Source: an uncultured Halieaceae bacterium
GTDB taxonomy: Bacteria > Pseudomonadota > Gammaproteobacteria > Pseudomonadales > Halieaceae
Direction: 5' to 3'
Length of the DNA: 64,000 bases
Assembly: GCA_938074135.1 (NCBI GenBank)
Contig: CALJFL010000028.1
Span: 62,001 to 126,000 of the forward strand
The position numbers and the translations under genes were made by a program. A model generated the notes under the pieces. That model worked only from the letters and a program-made list of their open reading frames with translations, was not told the origin of the DNA and made no database searches. Shown piece after piece: positions 44,755 to 55,908 of the stretch. How positions within the stretch are numbered: position 1 is the stretch's first letter; each line of letters begins with the position of its first letter.

Positions 44755-45372
44755 TTACAGTCGTTGTAACAGCGCCAGGGAATTCACCCTGCCCAATTCT
44801 GTAAACAATCCCGAGGCCTTGGCCAGCCGGTAGACTGCGTGGGGCGCCTGACCCCCTTCGTCGGCGTTGGTGAAGACATCGTGGATGGCAAGAATACCCC
44901 CGCGGGCCACTGCCGAAACCCAGCAGCGGTAGTCGTTCAACGCGGCGTCCAGACTGTGGCCGCCATCGATAAACAGCATACCCAGTGGCGTGCGCCAATG
45001 TCGCGAGGCCGTCTGTGAGTCACTGACCACTGGCACTACCGAGTCGTTGAGGTCCGCCGCTGCTATGTTACGACGAAATTCCCGGAACGTATCCAGTGCT
45101 GCGATACCGTCGTCGTAGAGGTCGGGGTCGTGAAAAAACTCTCCGCGCTGATGCTCTTCAGAACCGCGGTGATGATCCAGGGCAAATACAGTGTTGCCGG
45201 TCTCGCGACAGGCCAGACCGAGGTAGATAGTGGACTTGCCACAGTAGCTGCCAATCTCCAGCACCGGCCCGACCGCGCCTGCTTGCAGGGCGGCGTTGTA
45301 AAGGGCCTCGGCCTCGTCGTCGGCGAGAAAGCCCTTGATCTGGTCGATGTTGGCGGGAAGGCCGGGAATCAT
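44755..45372 (-). CDS. Class I SAM-dependent methyltransferase (Methyltransf_24/CmcI-like)
   Basis: A 205-residue methyltransferase-fold protein. VLEIGSYCGKSTIYLG near residue 37 is motif I of the Methyltransf_24 group, FALDHHRGSEEH near 63 ends strand 2, and LFIDGGHSLDAALNDYRCW near 133 is the group's acidic metal/SAM region. It converges with the toroid gene with a 3-bp gap. A sugar, polyketide or small-molecule substrate is possible; nothing narrower can be said. Confidence 0.82.
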   Translation of the reverse strand: MIPGLPANIDQIKGFLADDEAEALYNAALQAGAVGPVLEIGSYCGKSTIYLGLACRETGNTVFALDHHRGSEEHQRGEFFHDPDLYDDGIAALDTFREFRRNIAAADLNDSVVPVVSDSQTASRHWRTPLGMLFIDGGHSLDAALNDYRCWVSAVARGGILAIHDVFTNADEGGQAPHAVYRLAKASGLFTELGRVNSLALLQRL

Positions 45373-45519
45373 GCCGTGTTTCCTGCTACCTAGGGCTGGC
45401 GAAAGTAGCGGTTTTACTGGCTGTTGGCAAGGGCGGAGCCGTGCTCTTGCCGTGCTATCATTAGCTCAAAAACGCGACCGCGGTTTAGGCCGCCGGGCTG
45501 AAAGAGGGACTCCTCGAAC

Positions 45520-46947
45520 ATGAAACTGAGCATGCCCAGTTTTGACCAGGCACGGGTTCTGGTACTTGGCGATATTATGCTGGACCGTTACTGGCATGGC
45601 GGCACCTCGCGGATATCACCGGAAGCACCGGTGCCGGTAGTGCGTGTCGAGCAAATTCAGGATCGCCCCGGCGGCGCCGGCAATGTAGCGCTCAATATTG
45701 CCGCCCTGGGTGCGGCGAGTACGTTGCGCGGCTACACCGGCAACGATGAAATGGCCGACTCACTACAGGATATGTTGCAAGGCGCCGGGGTTCACTGTGA
45801 CTTCCAGCGGGTCGACGATCGTCCCACCATCACCAAGCTTAGAGTGGTTAGCAGGCATCAGCAGTTGATTCGCCTGGACTTTGAAGAGCCCAGTGCGGTT
45901 GCTGCAGGCACAGAGCTGGCCGAAGGCATTAATGAGGCCCTGTCCGGCTGTGGGGCTTTGGTGCTTTCAGACTACGCCAAGGGCGCACTGCATGACCCGC
46001 AGCCCCTGATCCGCGCGGCGGTCGAGGCAGGCGTACCTGTGCTGGTCGATCCGAAGGGAACTGCTTTTGAACGCTACCGCGGTGCCACACTATTGACTCC
46101 CAACCTGCATGAATTTGAAGCGGTAGCAGGCCCGTGCACCACTGAGCAGGCGCTGGTTGAGAATGGCGAGCGACTGATGGCCGAACTCGAGCTGGGGGCG
46201 TTGCTGATTACCCGTGGCGAGGGTGGTATGACCCTGCTGCGACCCGGCGCTGAAGAAATGCACCTGCCTGCGCGGGCGCGGGAGGTTTTTGATGTGACCG
46301 GTGCCGGCGATACGGTAATTGCCGTACTGGCAGCGGCAGTTGCCGCCGGGTCCGGGCTGCCAGAGGCGGTGGGCCTGGCTAATGTGGCGGCCAGTATTGT
46401 GGTCGGCAAGCTTGGAACAGCTTCGGTAAGTGCCCCGGAACTGCGTCGTGCGGTGCAGGAAGACCAGGGTTCCGAGCGCGGGGTTGTTACGCTTGAGCAG
46501 TTGGAGATTGCTCTTGCCGACGCGCGAAGCCAGGGCGAGCGAGTTGTTTTTACCAATGGTTGTTTTGACATTATCCATGCCGGCCACGTGGCTTATCTCG
46601 AGCAGGCTCGCCAGCTTGGCGATAGATTGATCGTGGCAGTGAACAGTGACGAGTCCGTGCGGCGTTTAAAAGGCAAGGGTCGACCGATCAACCCGGCAGA
46701 TCGGCGCATGGCGGTACTGGCCGGTCTCGAGGCTGTCGATTGGGTGCTGTCTTTCAACGATGACACCCCGCGGCCCTTACTGCGAGCCCTGCGACCCGAG
46801 GTTCTGGCCAAGGGTGGCGATTACGATAAGGAAGGCGTGGTTGGCTGGGAGATTGTTGAAGAGTATGGCGGTGAGGTGAAGGTTCTGGCCTTTGTCGAGA
46901 ACGTGTCGACGACAGCTATAGTGACTAAAATTCAGCAGGACGGATAA
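45520..46947 (+). CDS. hldE: Bifunctional heptose kinase/adenylyltransferase
   Basis: Makes ADP-D-glycero-D-manno-heptose for the LPS core from heptose-7-phosphate (two separate activities). The 475-residue protein has an N-terminal ribokinase domain ([16 protein letters not shown] near residue 50; [15 protein letters not shown] near 258) and a C-terminal nucleotidylyltransferase domain ([16 protein letters not shown] near 344, with the HxGH motif). It provides the donor for waaC and waaF at 27-29 kb. Its TAA directly abuts the stop of the converging aldo-keto reductase. Confidence 0.96.
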   Translation: MKLSMPSFDQARVLVLGDIMLDRYWHGGTSRISPEAPVPVVRVEQIQDRPGGAGNVALNIAALGAASTLRGYTGNDEMADSLQDMLQGAGVHCDFQRVDDRPTITKLRVVSRHQQLIRLDFEEPSAVAAGTELAEGINEALSGCGALVLSDYAKGALHDPQPLIRAAVEAGVPVLVDPKGTAFERYRGATLLTPNLHEFEAVAGPCTTEQALVENGERLMAELELGALLITRGEGGMTLLRPGAEEMHLPARAREVFDVTGAGDTVIAVLAAAVAAGSGLPEAVGLANVAASIVVGKLGTASVSAPELRRAVQEDQGSERGVVTLEQLEIALADARSQGERVVFTNGCFDIIHAGHVAYLEQARQLGDRLIVAVNSDESVRRLKGKGRPINPADRRMAVLAGLEAVDWVLSFNDDTPRPLLRALRPEVLAKGGDYDKEGVVGWEIVEEYGGEVKVLAFVENVSTTAIVTKIQQDG

Positions 46948-47739
46948 CTAGGCTCCCGCCAGTGCTCGTTTTGCTGCGGCGATATTGGCAGCGAGGTGGT
47001 CGGGGTTGATGGTGCCGATAATTGCGGAGGTGCAGGCCGGGTGGCCGAACACCAAATCCATGCTGGCCTGAACCGGGTCCTCATAGTCATTGGCCAGGTG
47101 ACCGCTGGCCAGCGCTTTCTTGACCAGCACAGCGGTATTACTTTTCTGGCAGGCATCAAGCACAGGGCCCTGTTCCTGTTCGGCGAGATTGTAGGTCACC
47201 ATCAGCGCGTCACAGGCCGTTGCCGCCGCCAGACCACCGGCGACCGACTTGGTGGACATCCCATAAGCCCTGATTAATCCTGCTCGCTTCAGCTCAGCCA
47301 GCGTTTCCAGGGTGCCTCGCTGCTTGATGATGTCGAGGTCGTTGCCATCGGAGTGGATCAGGACGATATCGAGGTGATCGCAGCGCAGCCGCTGCAAGCT
47401 GCGCTCGACAGACATTCGGGTGTGTTCGGGGCTGAAGTCGAAGCGAGATTGTCCGTTTTCAAACTCCTCGCCAACCTTACTGCAGATAACCCACTGATGA
47501 CGCTGGCCGGCCAGTAGCTGCCCGAGGCGCTGCTCGCTGTTGCCATAGGCCGGCGCCGTATCGATCAGGTTGATCCCCAGCTCGCTGGCCAGAGCCAGTA
47601 GATCGCGGGCGGCACTGTCGTTGGGGATGGAGAACTCACCGGGATATTTCACGCCCTGGTCGCGCCCGAGTTTTACCGTACCCAGGCCGATAGCACTGAT
47701 AGTAAGGCCGGTGTTGCCCAGTTCGCGCAACCAGGCCAT
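46948..47739 (-). CDS. Aldo/keto reductase
   Basis: A 263-residue NADPH-dependent oxidoreductase with the TIM-barrel AKR fold. INLIDTAPAYGNSEQRLG near residue 52 supplies catalytic Asp and Tyr, VICSKVG near 84 the Lys, and IVLIHSDG near 123 the His. ATG 47739 is chosen since the FAD-enzyme stop (TGATG) overlaps it. Together the two form a coupled oxidoreductase pair. A similar FAD oxidoreductase/aldo-keto reductase pair lies near waaA in Pseudomonas. The substrate is unknown. Confidence 0.88.
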   Translation of the reverse strand: MAWLRELGNTGLTISAIGLGTVKLGRDQGVKYPGEFSIPNDSAARDLLALASELGINLIDTAPAYGNSEQRLGQLLAGQRHQWVICSKVGEEFENGQSRFDFSPEHTRMSVERSLQRLRCDHLDIVLIHSDGNDLDIIKQRGTLETLAELKRAGLIRAYGMSTKSVAGGLAAATACDALMVTYNLAEQEQGPVLDACQKSNTAVLVKKALASGHLANDYEDPVQASMDLVFGHPACTSAIIGTINPDHLAANIAAAKRALAGA

Positions 47740-48932
47740 CAGAACAACTGGTCCCAGCATGTCGGTGCGATGGCGGGCGTCGAAAGACCCTGTAATGGAC
47801 CCAGGTCTTGTGGGTGCCGGGGAGATACACCGTCCTCGTGCAGCAGCCGCTCGATTTCGTCCCCGAGGTCCGGGCTTAGACTTAGCTTGGTGGGCCAGGC
47901 GACAAGTGTATTGCTGACCTTGTCGGCGCGTCCGACGAAGGCGCGGTCGGGTCTGAGCAGCGCGTTTTGTCGGGGCTCGGCCCGGTCCAGCGCGATGGTC
48001 TGCCAGTGGGTTTCACCAAAATCAATCCACGGCAGCAGCGCATCCAGTTCTGCCTTTGCTTTCTCGATCAGCTTGCCGGGGTCATCCTCGGCGTGCTCGG
48101 TGGCCAGGTCACCGCCCAGATACCAGACTGGCTCTCCTGTTTGCATATGGTGGCTGGAGATAGTCAGTCGCGGCGAAGGATTGCCACCGGTACAGTGGCC
48201 AAAAAATGGTTCCGGGTACTCGTGTTTTACGATCACCTGTTGCAGGGGTCGGCGCTGCATCAGTGGCTCTGTTGACCCCAATTGCGCCAGCAAAGCCTCA
48301 TTGCCCACCCCGGCGGTTAATAATAAGCGGCCGGGTAGAATTTCGCAGTCGGGCAGGCTGATTAATGCTTGCCCGTCCCGCCGCTCCAGCGCTGCGCTCT
48401 GCCAGTCGATACTGAAAATGGCTTCCCGCTGCCGCTCCACCAGTGCTGCCACGACCGAGGGCATATCCATGACCATGTCGATCAGCCGGTAAACCTGGCC
48501 CTTGAAATCACGGTGCTGCAGGGGGGCCGGGTAGTGTTTGCGCGCCAGCTTCTCAACCCGCCCGCGCAACATCTTGCTGGCCAGGAACGAGCTCATGCGC
48601 GACTGCAGGTTGCCGTCCGACCATAGATAAAAGTCTTCGCTGAGAACCTTGCTGCCGCGCAGATCTACCGGGCCGTCACCGTTGAGGCAGGCCCGCCACG
48701 CGGCTGGCATAGCGGAAATCGCCTCCGAGCCACCGCTCCAGGCGCCACCGAGGGCATATTTTATGCCGCCGTGAATCATGCCCTGGGAAGCCATGGTCTG
48801 GTAGCCGCCCAGCGCCTCCTGCTCGAACAGCACGGCACTGAAGCCGCGATTTCGCAGTTGGTTGAGCGCCCATAGCCCGGCTACGCCGCCGCCGATGATT
48901 GCGATATCTATGTGCAGGGTCTGCTGTGCCAT
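47739..48932 (-). CDS. FAD-dependent oxidoreductase (DAO family)
   Basis: A 397-residue flavoprotein of the D-amino-acid oxidase/glycerol-3-phosphate dehydrogenase superfamily. The FAD-binding dinucleotide fold IAIIGGGVAGLWALNQLRNRG is near residue 9 and VLFEQEALGGYQTMASQGMIHGGIKYA follows, as in GlpD-like enzymes. It could oxidise a sugar alcohol phosphate or an amino acid; nothing narrower can be seen. It is translationally coupled to the aldo-keto reductase through TGATG. Confidence 0.85.
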   Translation of the reverse strand: MAQQTLHIDIAIIGGGVAGLWALNQLRNRGFSAVLFEQEALGGYQTMASQGMIHGGIKYALGGAWSGGSEAISAMPAAWRACLNGDGPVDLRGSKVLSEDFYLWSDGNLQSRMSSFLASKMLRGRVEKLARKHYPAPLQHRDFKGQVYRLIDMVMDMPSVVAALVERQREAIFSIDWQSAALERRDGQALISLPDCEILPGRLLLTAGVGNEALLAQLGSTEPLMQRRPLQQVIVKHEYPEPFFGHCTGGNPSPRLTISSHHMQTGEPVWYLGGDLATEHAEDDPGKLIEKAKAELDALLPWIDFGETHWQTIALDRAEPRQNALLRPDRAFVGRADKVSNTLVAWPTKLSLSPDLGDEIERLLHEDGVSPRHPQDLGPLQGLSTPAIAPTCWDQLF

Positions 48933-49068
48933 AGTCCGTCGGAGAACAAGGATAAAGCGCGATTATAGCCTGATTCGTCCCGGGGAAACTGTTACTGGCA
49001 CTGGTCTCGGTGACAGGTGGGCGCTATGCTGGCGCTTCAAACCTGCCGCAAAGGTCTGGAAGCCGTTG

Positions 49069-50343
49069 ATGCGCTTTATATACAGCGCCCTGTTTTACTT
49101 TCTGGTGCCGCTATTACTGCTGCGGATGCTACTGCGCTCCCGCCGAGCGCCAGCCTATCGCCGACGATTGGCAGAGCGCTTTGCGTTGTTTGATACTCAG
49201 GCGCTCTCCGACCGCAAGCCGGTTATTTGGGTACACGCGGTATCCGTGGGCGAAACCATAGCTGCCGCCCCCGTGATCGAGGCTCTTTTGCAGCGTTACC
49301 CCGAGTACCGGGTGGTGGTTACCACCACGACGCCTACTGGCTCGGAGCGAGTCGGCGCTTTGTTTGGTGATCGTGTTTTTCATGTATACGCACCCTGGGA
49401 TCTGCCCGGTGCGACTCGCCGTTTCCTGCGACAGTTGCAGCCACAACTACTGCTGCTTATGGAGACAGAGCTGTGGCCAAATATGATCCACTACACGGCG
49501 CTGTGTGGCTGCCAGATCGTACTGGCCAACGCGCGTATGTCGGCTCGCTCGGCCCGGGGTTATGCCCGGGTCGGTGCCCTTACCAGGCCGATGCTGGCGA
49601 AGCTATCAGCGGTTGCCTGCCAGGCACAGGATGATGCCGATCGACTGCTGGCGCTTGGCCTGCCTGCGGAGCGGCTGCAGGTGACGGGCAGTATCAAGTT
49701 TGATCTCGCCCTTGACGACGGCTTGCGGGCCCGGGCCGCACAGCTGCGCGCAGTGTTTGGCGAGCGACCGGTTATTGTGGTCGCCAGCACCCATCCCGGA
49801 GAAGATGAGCAGGTGCTTACGGCATTGGCCGCAATAAGGGGCCAGCACGGTAATACCTTGCTTGTTCTGGTACCACGGCATCCGGAACGTTTCGACGCGG
49901 TTTACACGCTGTGTGAGGCGACGGGTTTCAAGGTTGCTCGTCGCTCCACCGGGGCTGACCCGGGTCCCGATACGGATATTTACCTGGGTGACACAATGGG
50001 CGAATTGTTGCTGTTGCTGGGCACCGCCGATGTCGCTGTAGTCGGCGGCAGCCTGGTAGAGCACGGTGGTCATAATGTACTGGAGCCCGCGGCATGGGGA
50101 GTCCCGGTGGTCAGCGGACCGCATATGTTCAACTTTGCCGAGATCAGTGCCAAGTTGGTTGCTGCTGGCGCCATGGTGCAGTTAATTGCGCCCACTGGAC
50201 TGGCCGAATGTCTGGCAGATTTGCTCGCGCGGCCTGCTGAACGTGAGCGGATGGGGAAGGCGGGACTGCAGGTACTGGCAGCCAATCGTGGCGCGCGAGA
50301 AAAACTGCTGGCGATCGTGGCGAAATTCTTGCCGGCGGACTGA
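49069..50343 (+). CDS. waaA: 3-deoxy-D-manno-octulosonic acid transferase
   Basis: Adds Kdo to lipid A precursor at the cytoplasmic face of the inner membrane. The 424-residue GT30 protein has an N-terminal membrane anchor (residues 3-22), WVHAVSVGETIAAAPVIEAL near 48, TTTTPTGSERV near 79, ETELWPN near 127 and GGSLVEHGGHNVLEPAAWGVPV near 325. ATG 49069 matches family length; upstream in-frame sequence (from 48862) overlaps the FAD gene and is not typical. A hairpin overlaps its stop (50331-50355). Confidence 0.95.
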   Translation: MRFIYSALFYFLVPLLLLRMLLRSRRAPAYRRRLAERFALFDTQALSDRKPVIWVHAVSVGETIAAAPVIEALLQRYPEYRVVVTTTTPTGSERVGALFGDRVFHVYAPWDLPGATRRFLRQLQPQLLLLMETELWPNMIHYTALCGCQIVLANARMSARSARGYARVGALTRPMLAKLSAVACQAQDDADRLLALGLPAERLQVTGSIKFDLALDDGLRARAAQLRAVFGERPVIVVASTHPGEDEQVLTALAAIRGQHGNTLLVLVPRHPERFDAVYTLCEATGFKVARRSTGADPGPDTDIYLGDTMGELLLLLGTADVAVVGGSLVEHGGHNVLEPAAWGVPVVSGPHMFNFAEISAKLVAAGAMVQLIAPTGLAECLADLLARPAERERMGKAGLQVLAANRGAREKLLAIVAKFLPAD

Positions 50344-50355
50344 AGTACCGCCGGC
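50331..50355. terminator. Hairpin between converging waaA and tolC
   Basis: A perfect 8-bp GC-rich stem (GCCGGCGG at 50331-50338 with CCGCCGGC at 50348-50355) and a 9-base loop spans the waaA stop codon. There is no T-run, so it may stall or protect transcripts rather than act as a classical terminator. Confidence 0.4.
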
Positions 50356-50364
50356 GGGCGGGGC

Positions 50365-51777
50365 TTATTTGCTGGTTGAGCTGGTCGGTGGCGGTGGTGT
50401 CACCAGGTAGGAATCGAGATTATAGACGTCCTGCGGATTCAGCAGGCCGGCCTGCTCTTTGAGTCGCATGACGTTAATAATGTAATCGTAGCGGCTGTTG
50501 GCGTAATCGCGCTGGGCGGCAAAAAGCGTATTCTGGGCGTTCAGAACATCGACCACGTTTCGGGTGCCGACCTCGTAACCTGCTTGTGTTGCATCGAGAG
50601 CGCTGCTTGAGGAGACGATACTTTGTTTGCGCGCGGCGACGCGTGCGACATCGCTCACCACGGTCATGTGCAGCGAACGTGCATTAGTGACGGTATTGCG
50701 GGTGAGGTTAATACGTTGCTCCCGGGCGGCGTTGAAGTCCTGTGCAGCCCGGCGGCGGTTGGCGCTGATTGCACCGCCGGTATAAAGGGGAACGTCCAAC
50801 CTGATGGTCCAGGTATTGAGCTCGGTGTCGTTGTCTGGTGATGTATCGAAATCTGTAGCTGGCTTGCGGTTCAGGTCGCCCTCGGTACTGAAATCCGAGT
50901 AGGCATAGCTACCGCTGACCTTCGGTGCATGCTCCAGCTTATTGGCTTTTGCCGTTTGCCGGGCCACCTCTTCAGCGTACCGTGATGCCGCCAGGTTGAA
51001 GTTGTTCTCCAGTGCAAACTCCACCCATGCGGCCCGGTCGTTGGGCTCGGGTGGGTTGATCTCGAAATCTTCCTTGAGAACACTGAGGTTACTGTGGCTT
51101 TGTCCGGTAAGCACGGAGAGCCGCTCCAGAGCCACCGACACGTTGTTTTCATCCACGATACGATTGACCCGGGACAGATCGTAGGCAGCCTGCGCCTCGT
51201 AAACGTCAGTGATCGCAATCAGGCCCACTTCAAATCGTTGCTGTGTCTGTTCCAGCTGGCGTTCGAACGCGCGCTCCTGCGCCTTGGACGCATCGAGATT
51301 ATCCTGGGCCCGCAGCACCAGTAGATAAGCTTCCACCGTTCTTACAATCAGGTTCTGCTGGTTGGCGGCAAAGGTCGCCTCGGCTTGCTTGGTGAATTCC
51401 TTCCCGGACTGGAAGCTGAACCAGGCCGGGAGGTCGAACAGTGCCTGGCGCAGTGACACCTGATAGCCGTCGGTTGAGACGTCGGTGTTGGTAAAGGTAT
51501 CGATAGCCGTGATGCCGCCACCGATGACTTCGAAACTCTCGGCTTCCCGGTCCTGATCGCTGTCGGTGTAATCGTAATTGGCAGCAATCTGGGGTAGCAG
51601 GGCAGATCTGCCGATATTCTCACTTTCCAGGTTAGCCAGGTACTGAGCCTCCTCGGCTTTGAGCTGGGCGTCGTTTTCCAGCGCCAGCTCGTAGATGTCC
51701 CGCAGTGATTCCGCTTGAGCCGTCAATGTGAAAAAAGTGAAGCTCAGCGCAAGCAAAGTAGTGCTGGAATGTGTCAT
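50365..51777 (-). CDS. tolC: TolC family outer-membrane efflux protein
   Basis: The outer-membrane channel for tripartite efflux and type I secretion. The 470-residue protein has a signal peptide (ending near AQA, residue 22), two OEP repeats (SLRDIYELALENDAQLKAEE from about residue 24; the second half from about 225), and the QTQQRFEVGLIAITDVYEAQA and VGTRNVVDVLNAQNTLF hallmarks of TolC. The C-terminus is short and Pro/Thr/Ser-rich. Its position across from DUF1249, cpdA and parE matches E. coli and Pseudomonas. Confidence 0.93.
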   Translation of the reverse strand: MTHSSTTLLALSFTFFTLTAQAESLRDIYELALENDAQLKAEEAQYLANLESENIGRSALLPQIAANYDYTDSDQDREAESFEVIGGGITAIDTFTNTDVSTDGYQVSLRQALFDLPAWFSFQSGKEFTKQAEATFAANQQNLIVRTVEAYLLVLRAQDNLDASKAQERAFERQLEQTQQRFEVGLIAITDVYEAQAAYDLSRVNRIVDENNVSVALERLSVLTGQSHSNLSVLKEDFEINPPEPNDRAAWVEFALENNFNLAASRYAEEVARQTAKANKLEHAPKVSGSYAYSDFSTEGDLNRKPATDFDTSPDNDTELNTWTIRLDVPLYTGGAISANRRRAAQDFNAAREQRINLTRNTVTNARSLHMTVVSDVARVAARKQSIVSSSSALDATQAGYEVGTRNVVDVLNAQNTLFAAQRDYANSRYDYIINVMRLKEQAGLLNPQDVYNLDSYLVTPPPPTSSTSK

Positions 51778-51907
51778 GCATTGTCCCCTGTACAGCGGTG
51801 TTCGAAAACCGAGGCTAAGTTTAGCAGGGCGTGACCTTTAGCGCATGCACTTGGGGGCCAGTAAAAGATGCAATATGCCGGTAGTTTGTGTCGACGTAAG
51901 TGCTAAA

Positions 51908-51921
51908 CTAATTGGAATTAG
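51908..51921. promoter_or_regulatory. 14-bp dyad between tolC and the DUF1249 gene
   Basis: CTAATT-GG-AATTAG is a 6+2+6 inverted repeat in the AT-rich part of the divergent region. It could be an operator for tolC, for the DUF1249-cpdA-parE unit, or for both. No matching regulator is identified. Confidence 0.3.
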
Positions 51922-51983
51922 GTTTCCCGGCGGCGCCTTGCAGCGTTATTGCCAGGGAGGTTGTGCGTATCTTAAGAGGTGCA

Positions 51984-52442
51984 GTGGTTTTGCAGCGAGC
52001 GCTTAAAAAGCCCTATAAGGTAGATCTGGCCGGCCTGCACTCTGTGTGCGAGGCCAACTACGCCAGATTGAAACTGTTATTCCCTGGCTATGAGACCAGC
52101 AATGCCCGCGAGTTTGCGGTTGCTGACGCACGAATCCGGATCGAGGTGGTAGAGCGGGCCCGTTATACGACCATTTTTCGTATTTACCAACAACATACGG
52201 CCGCGGATTGGCTGGGCCACCTGAAAATTGAGCTGCGTGCCTATCACGATGCCGGGATGCTGGAGGTGGGTGCCTTCCAGTCCCATGAGCAAATCGAGGG
52301 GCGCTATCAGTACCCCAACGCCAGGATGCACCAGCAGGATGAAAAAGCGCAGCAGAACACCTTTTTGGCTGATTGGCTGGAACATTGTCTCGAGAATGGC
52401 CGAGCGCAGATAGACCTGCCCGTGCCCTCTTCGGGAACCTGA
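51984..52442 (+). CDS. DUF1249 (YqiB-like) protein
   Basis: A 152-residue protein of the DUF1249 family, uncharacterised, found beside cpdA in enterobacteria and Pseudomonas. YKVDLAGLHSVCEANYARL is the typical start and DARIRIEVVERARYTTIFRI lies in the middle, with RMHQQDEKAQQNTFLADWL near the end. GTG 51984 (or TTG 51990) is favoured because AAGAGG lies at 51974-51979; a TTG at 51912 falls inside a dyad. No signal peptide is seen. It stands at the place where E. coli has yqiB, but the ADP-ribose pyrophosphatase nudF is missing. Confidence 0.82.
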   Translation: MVLQRALKKPYKVDLAGLHSVCEANYARLKLLFPGYETSNAREFAVADARIRIEVVERARYTTIFRIYQQHTAADWLGHLKIELRAYHDAGMLEVGAFQSHEQIEGRYQYPNARMHQQDEKAQQNTFLADWLEHCLENGRAQIDLPVPSSGT

Positions 52443-52465
52443 CGCCCACTGCAAGTCGCCCCTTG

Positions 52466-53302
52466 ATGTCCAGCCTGTCGCCAGCCATTCGTTACCTCCC
52501 TGTCACCGGCGACTGTCTCGAACTGGTGCAAATTACCGACACTCACCTGTGCCGCACCCCGGGCGGCACCCTGCTGGGTATGGATACAGATCATTCTCTG
52601 GAGGCAGTCATCGATCTTATTCGCCGTGAGCGGCCGGCAATGGATGCGGTGCTCGGAACCGGTGACCTCTCCGATCAGGGGGCAGCAGAGTCTTACCAGC
52701 GTTTGCGAGCTTACTTTGACGAACTGACCGCCAATCACTTCTGGTTACCCGGTAATCATGACGATCTGGCTCTGATGCAGCGAGCTGGCGGCAACGAGCG
52801 GCTGTGCCGGGAACTGCGCGGCGGTGGCTGGCAGATTATTATGCTCGACTCGCAGATTCCCGGTGAGGTTGGGGGTGAGTTGGGAGGCGAACAATTGGCC
52901 TTGCTTGCGCAACTCCTGAGGGCGGCCGTGGCGGAGAATCTCCACACCCTGGTCTGCTTGCACCATCAGCCGGTGAAGATAGGCTGTGATTGGCTCGACG
53001 AGCAAATGGTTGCCGATGCCGATGTGTTTTTCGAGCTGCTTGACGCGAGCCCGACTGTGCGTGGTGTCTTGTGGGGCCATGTACACCAGGAACTGGAGCG
53101 CGACCGTAACGGCATGTTGCTAATGGCGTCGCCTTCAACCTGTGTGCAGTTTGCTCCCGGGCAGAAAAACTTCAAGCTTGACGACATGGCGCCGGGATAC
53201 CGCTGGCTGCGCCTGCATCCCGATGGCCGAATTGAGACCGCGGTGTCCCGTGTCACCGGGGTGAAATTCTCAGTGGACCTCGATTCGGGCGGATATCTGT
53301 AA
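52466..53302 (+). CDS. cpdA: 3',5'-cyclic-AMP phosphodiesterase
   Basis: A 278-residue metallophosphoesterase that hydrolyses cAMP. The metal ligands are in QITDTHLC near residue 22, GTGDLSDQG near 60, LPGNHDDL near 93, LHHQPVKI near 170 and GHVHQELER near 210. ATG 52466 fits the E. coli CpdA length (275); it follows the DUF1249 stop by 23 bp and precedes parE. The order yqiB-cpdA-parE is conserved, and yqiA is absent here. Confidence 0.92.
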   Translation: MSSLSPAIRYLPVTGDCLELVQITDTHLCRTPGGTLLGMDTDHSLEAVIDLIRRERPAMDAVLGTGDLSDQGAAESYQRLRAYFDELTANHFWLPGNHDDLALMQRAGGNERLCRELRGGGWQIIMLDSQIPGEVGGELGGEQLALLAQLLRAAVAENLHTLVCLHHQPVKIGCDWLDEQMVADADVFFELLDASPTVRGVLWGHVHQELERDRNGMLLMASPSTCVQFAPGQKNFKLDDMAPGYRWLRLHPDGRIETAVSRVTGVKFSVDLDSGGYL

Positions 53303-53340
53303 GCAAAAACACGCATTCCCCGACAGCTCATGTACAATAG

Positions 53341-55263
<1,923 letters not shown>

Positions 55264-55311
55264 CCCTGTACCCCGCCGGTGCATCTGGCGGTGTAACCCG
55301 GAGGTAGATGT

Positions 55312-55896
55312 ATGAGAACGTTACGAGTAGTCCTGACGATAACCCTGATCAGTCTGTCAGCGTTCGCCAGTGCCCAGTGGGAGCTGGACAACGATCGCTC
55401 CTCGATTAATTTCATCTCGGTGAAAAATTCCGCCATTGCCGAGACGCACAGTTTTACCGCCCTGGTCGGGTTTATCGGTGCCGACGGCAAGGTGCAACTC
55501 GGTGTTGACCTCGACAGCGTTGAAACGATGATTCCAATCCGTAATGAACGCATGCGCGAACTCTTGTTTGACACCGCGCGCTTCCCGGCAGCCAATATTA
55601 ATACCCAGGTCGAACCCGGCATTTTGCAGGCTGTCGTCGAAGGTGGTGTGGTTACCACCGATATTCCTGTAACACTGTCGCTGCATGACCGGCAGGTCGA
55701 ACTGTCCGTGCCGGTGGTTGTAATCGGTGAGTCCGGAGGCCAATTGCGGGTACTCAGCGCCCGCCCGGTTATTCTTAACGTCGGTGATTTTGGCCTGGAA
55801 AAAGGCGTCGAGGCATTGCGAGAGATTGCCGGACTGAGCGCAATAAGTACGGCGATCCCGGTGTCAGTCCAGCTGGTGTTCATGCCCGCCGAATAA
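55312..55896 (+). CDS. YceI family periplasmic protein
   Basis: A 194-residue secreted lipid-binding protein of the YceI fold. A signal peptide (ending near ASA, residue 21) precedes QWELDNDRSSINFISVKNSAIAETHSF, the YceI start, and VDLDSVETMIPIRNERMRELLFD near 64. The family binds isoprenoid-like lipids; the ligand here is unknown. It follows parE by 48 bp with a CCGCC/GGCGG hairpin in between and precedes a hydrolase by 12 bp. Confidence 0.87.
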   Translation: MRTLRVVLTITLISLSAFASAQWELDNDRSSINFISVKNSAIAETHSFTALVGFIGADGKVQLGVDLDSVETMIPIRNERMRELLFDTARFPAANINTQVEPGILQAVVEGGVVTTDIPVTLSLHDRQVELSVPVVVIGESGGQLRVLSARPVILNVGDFGLEKGVEALREIAGLSAISTAIPVSVQLVFMPAE

Positions 55897-55908
55897 TTTT
55901 GTCTACCT

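Noticed and set aside
48862..49068. N-terminal extension of waaA
   Set aside because: It overlaps the FAD-oxidoreductase gene and is not part of the WaaA fold; ATG 49069 gives the normal length.
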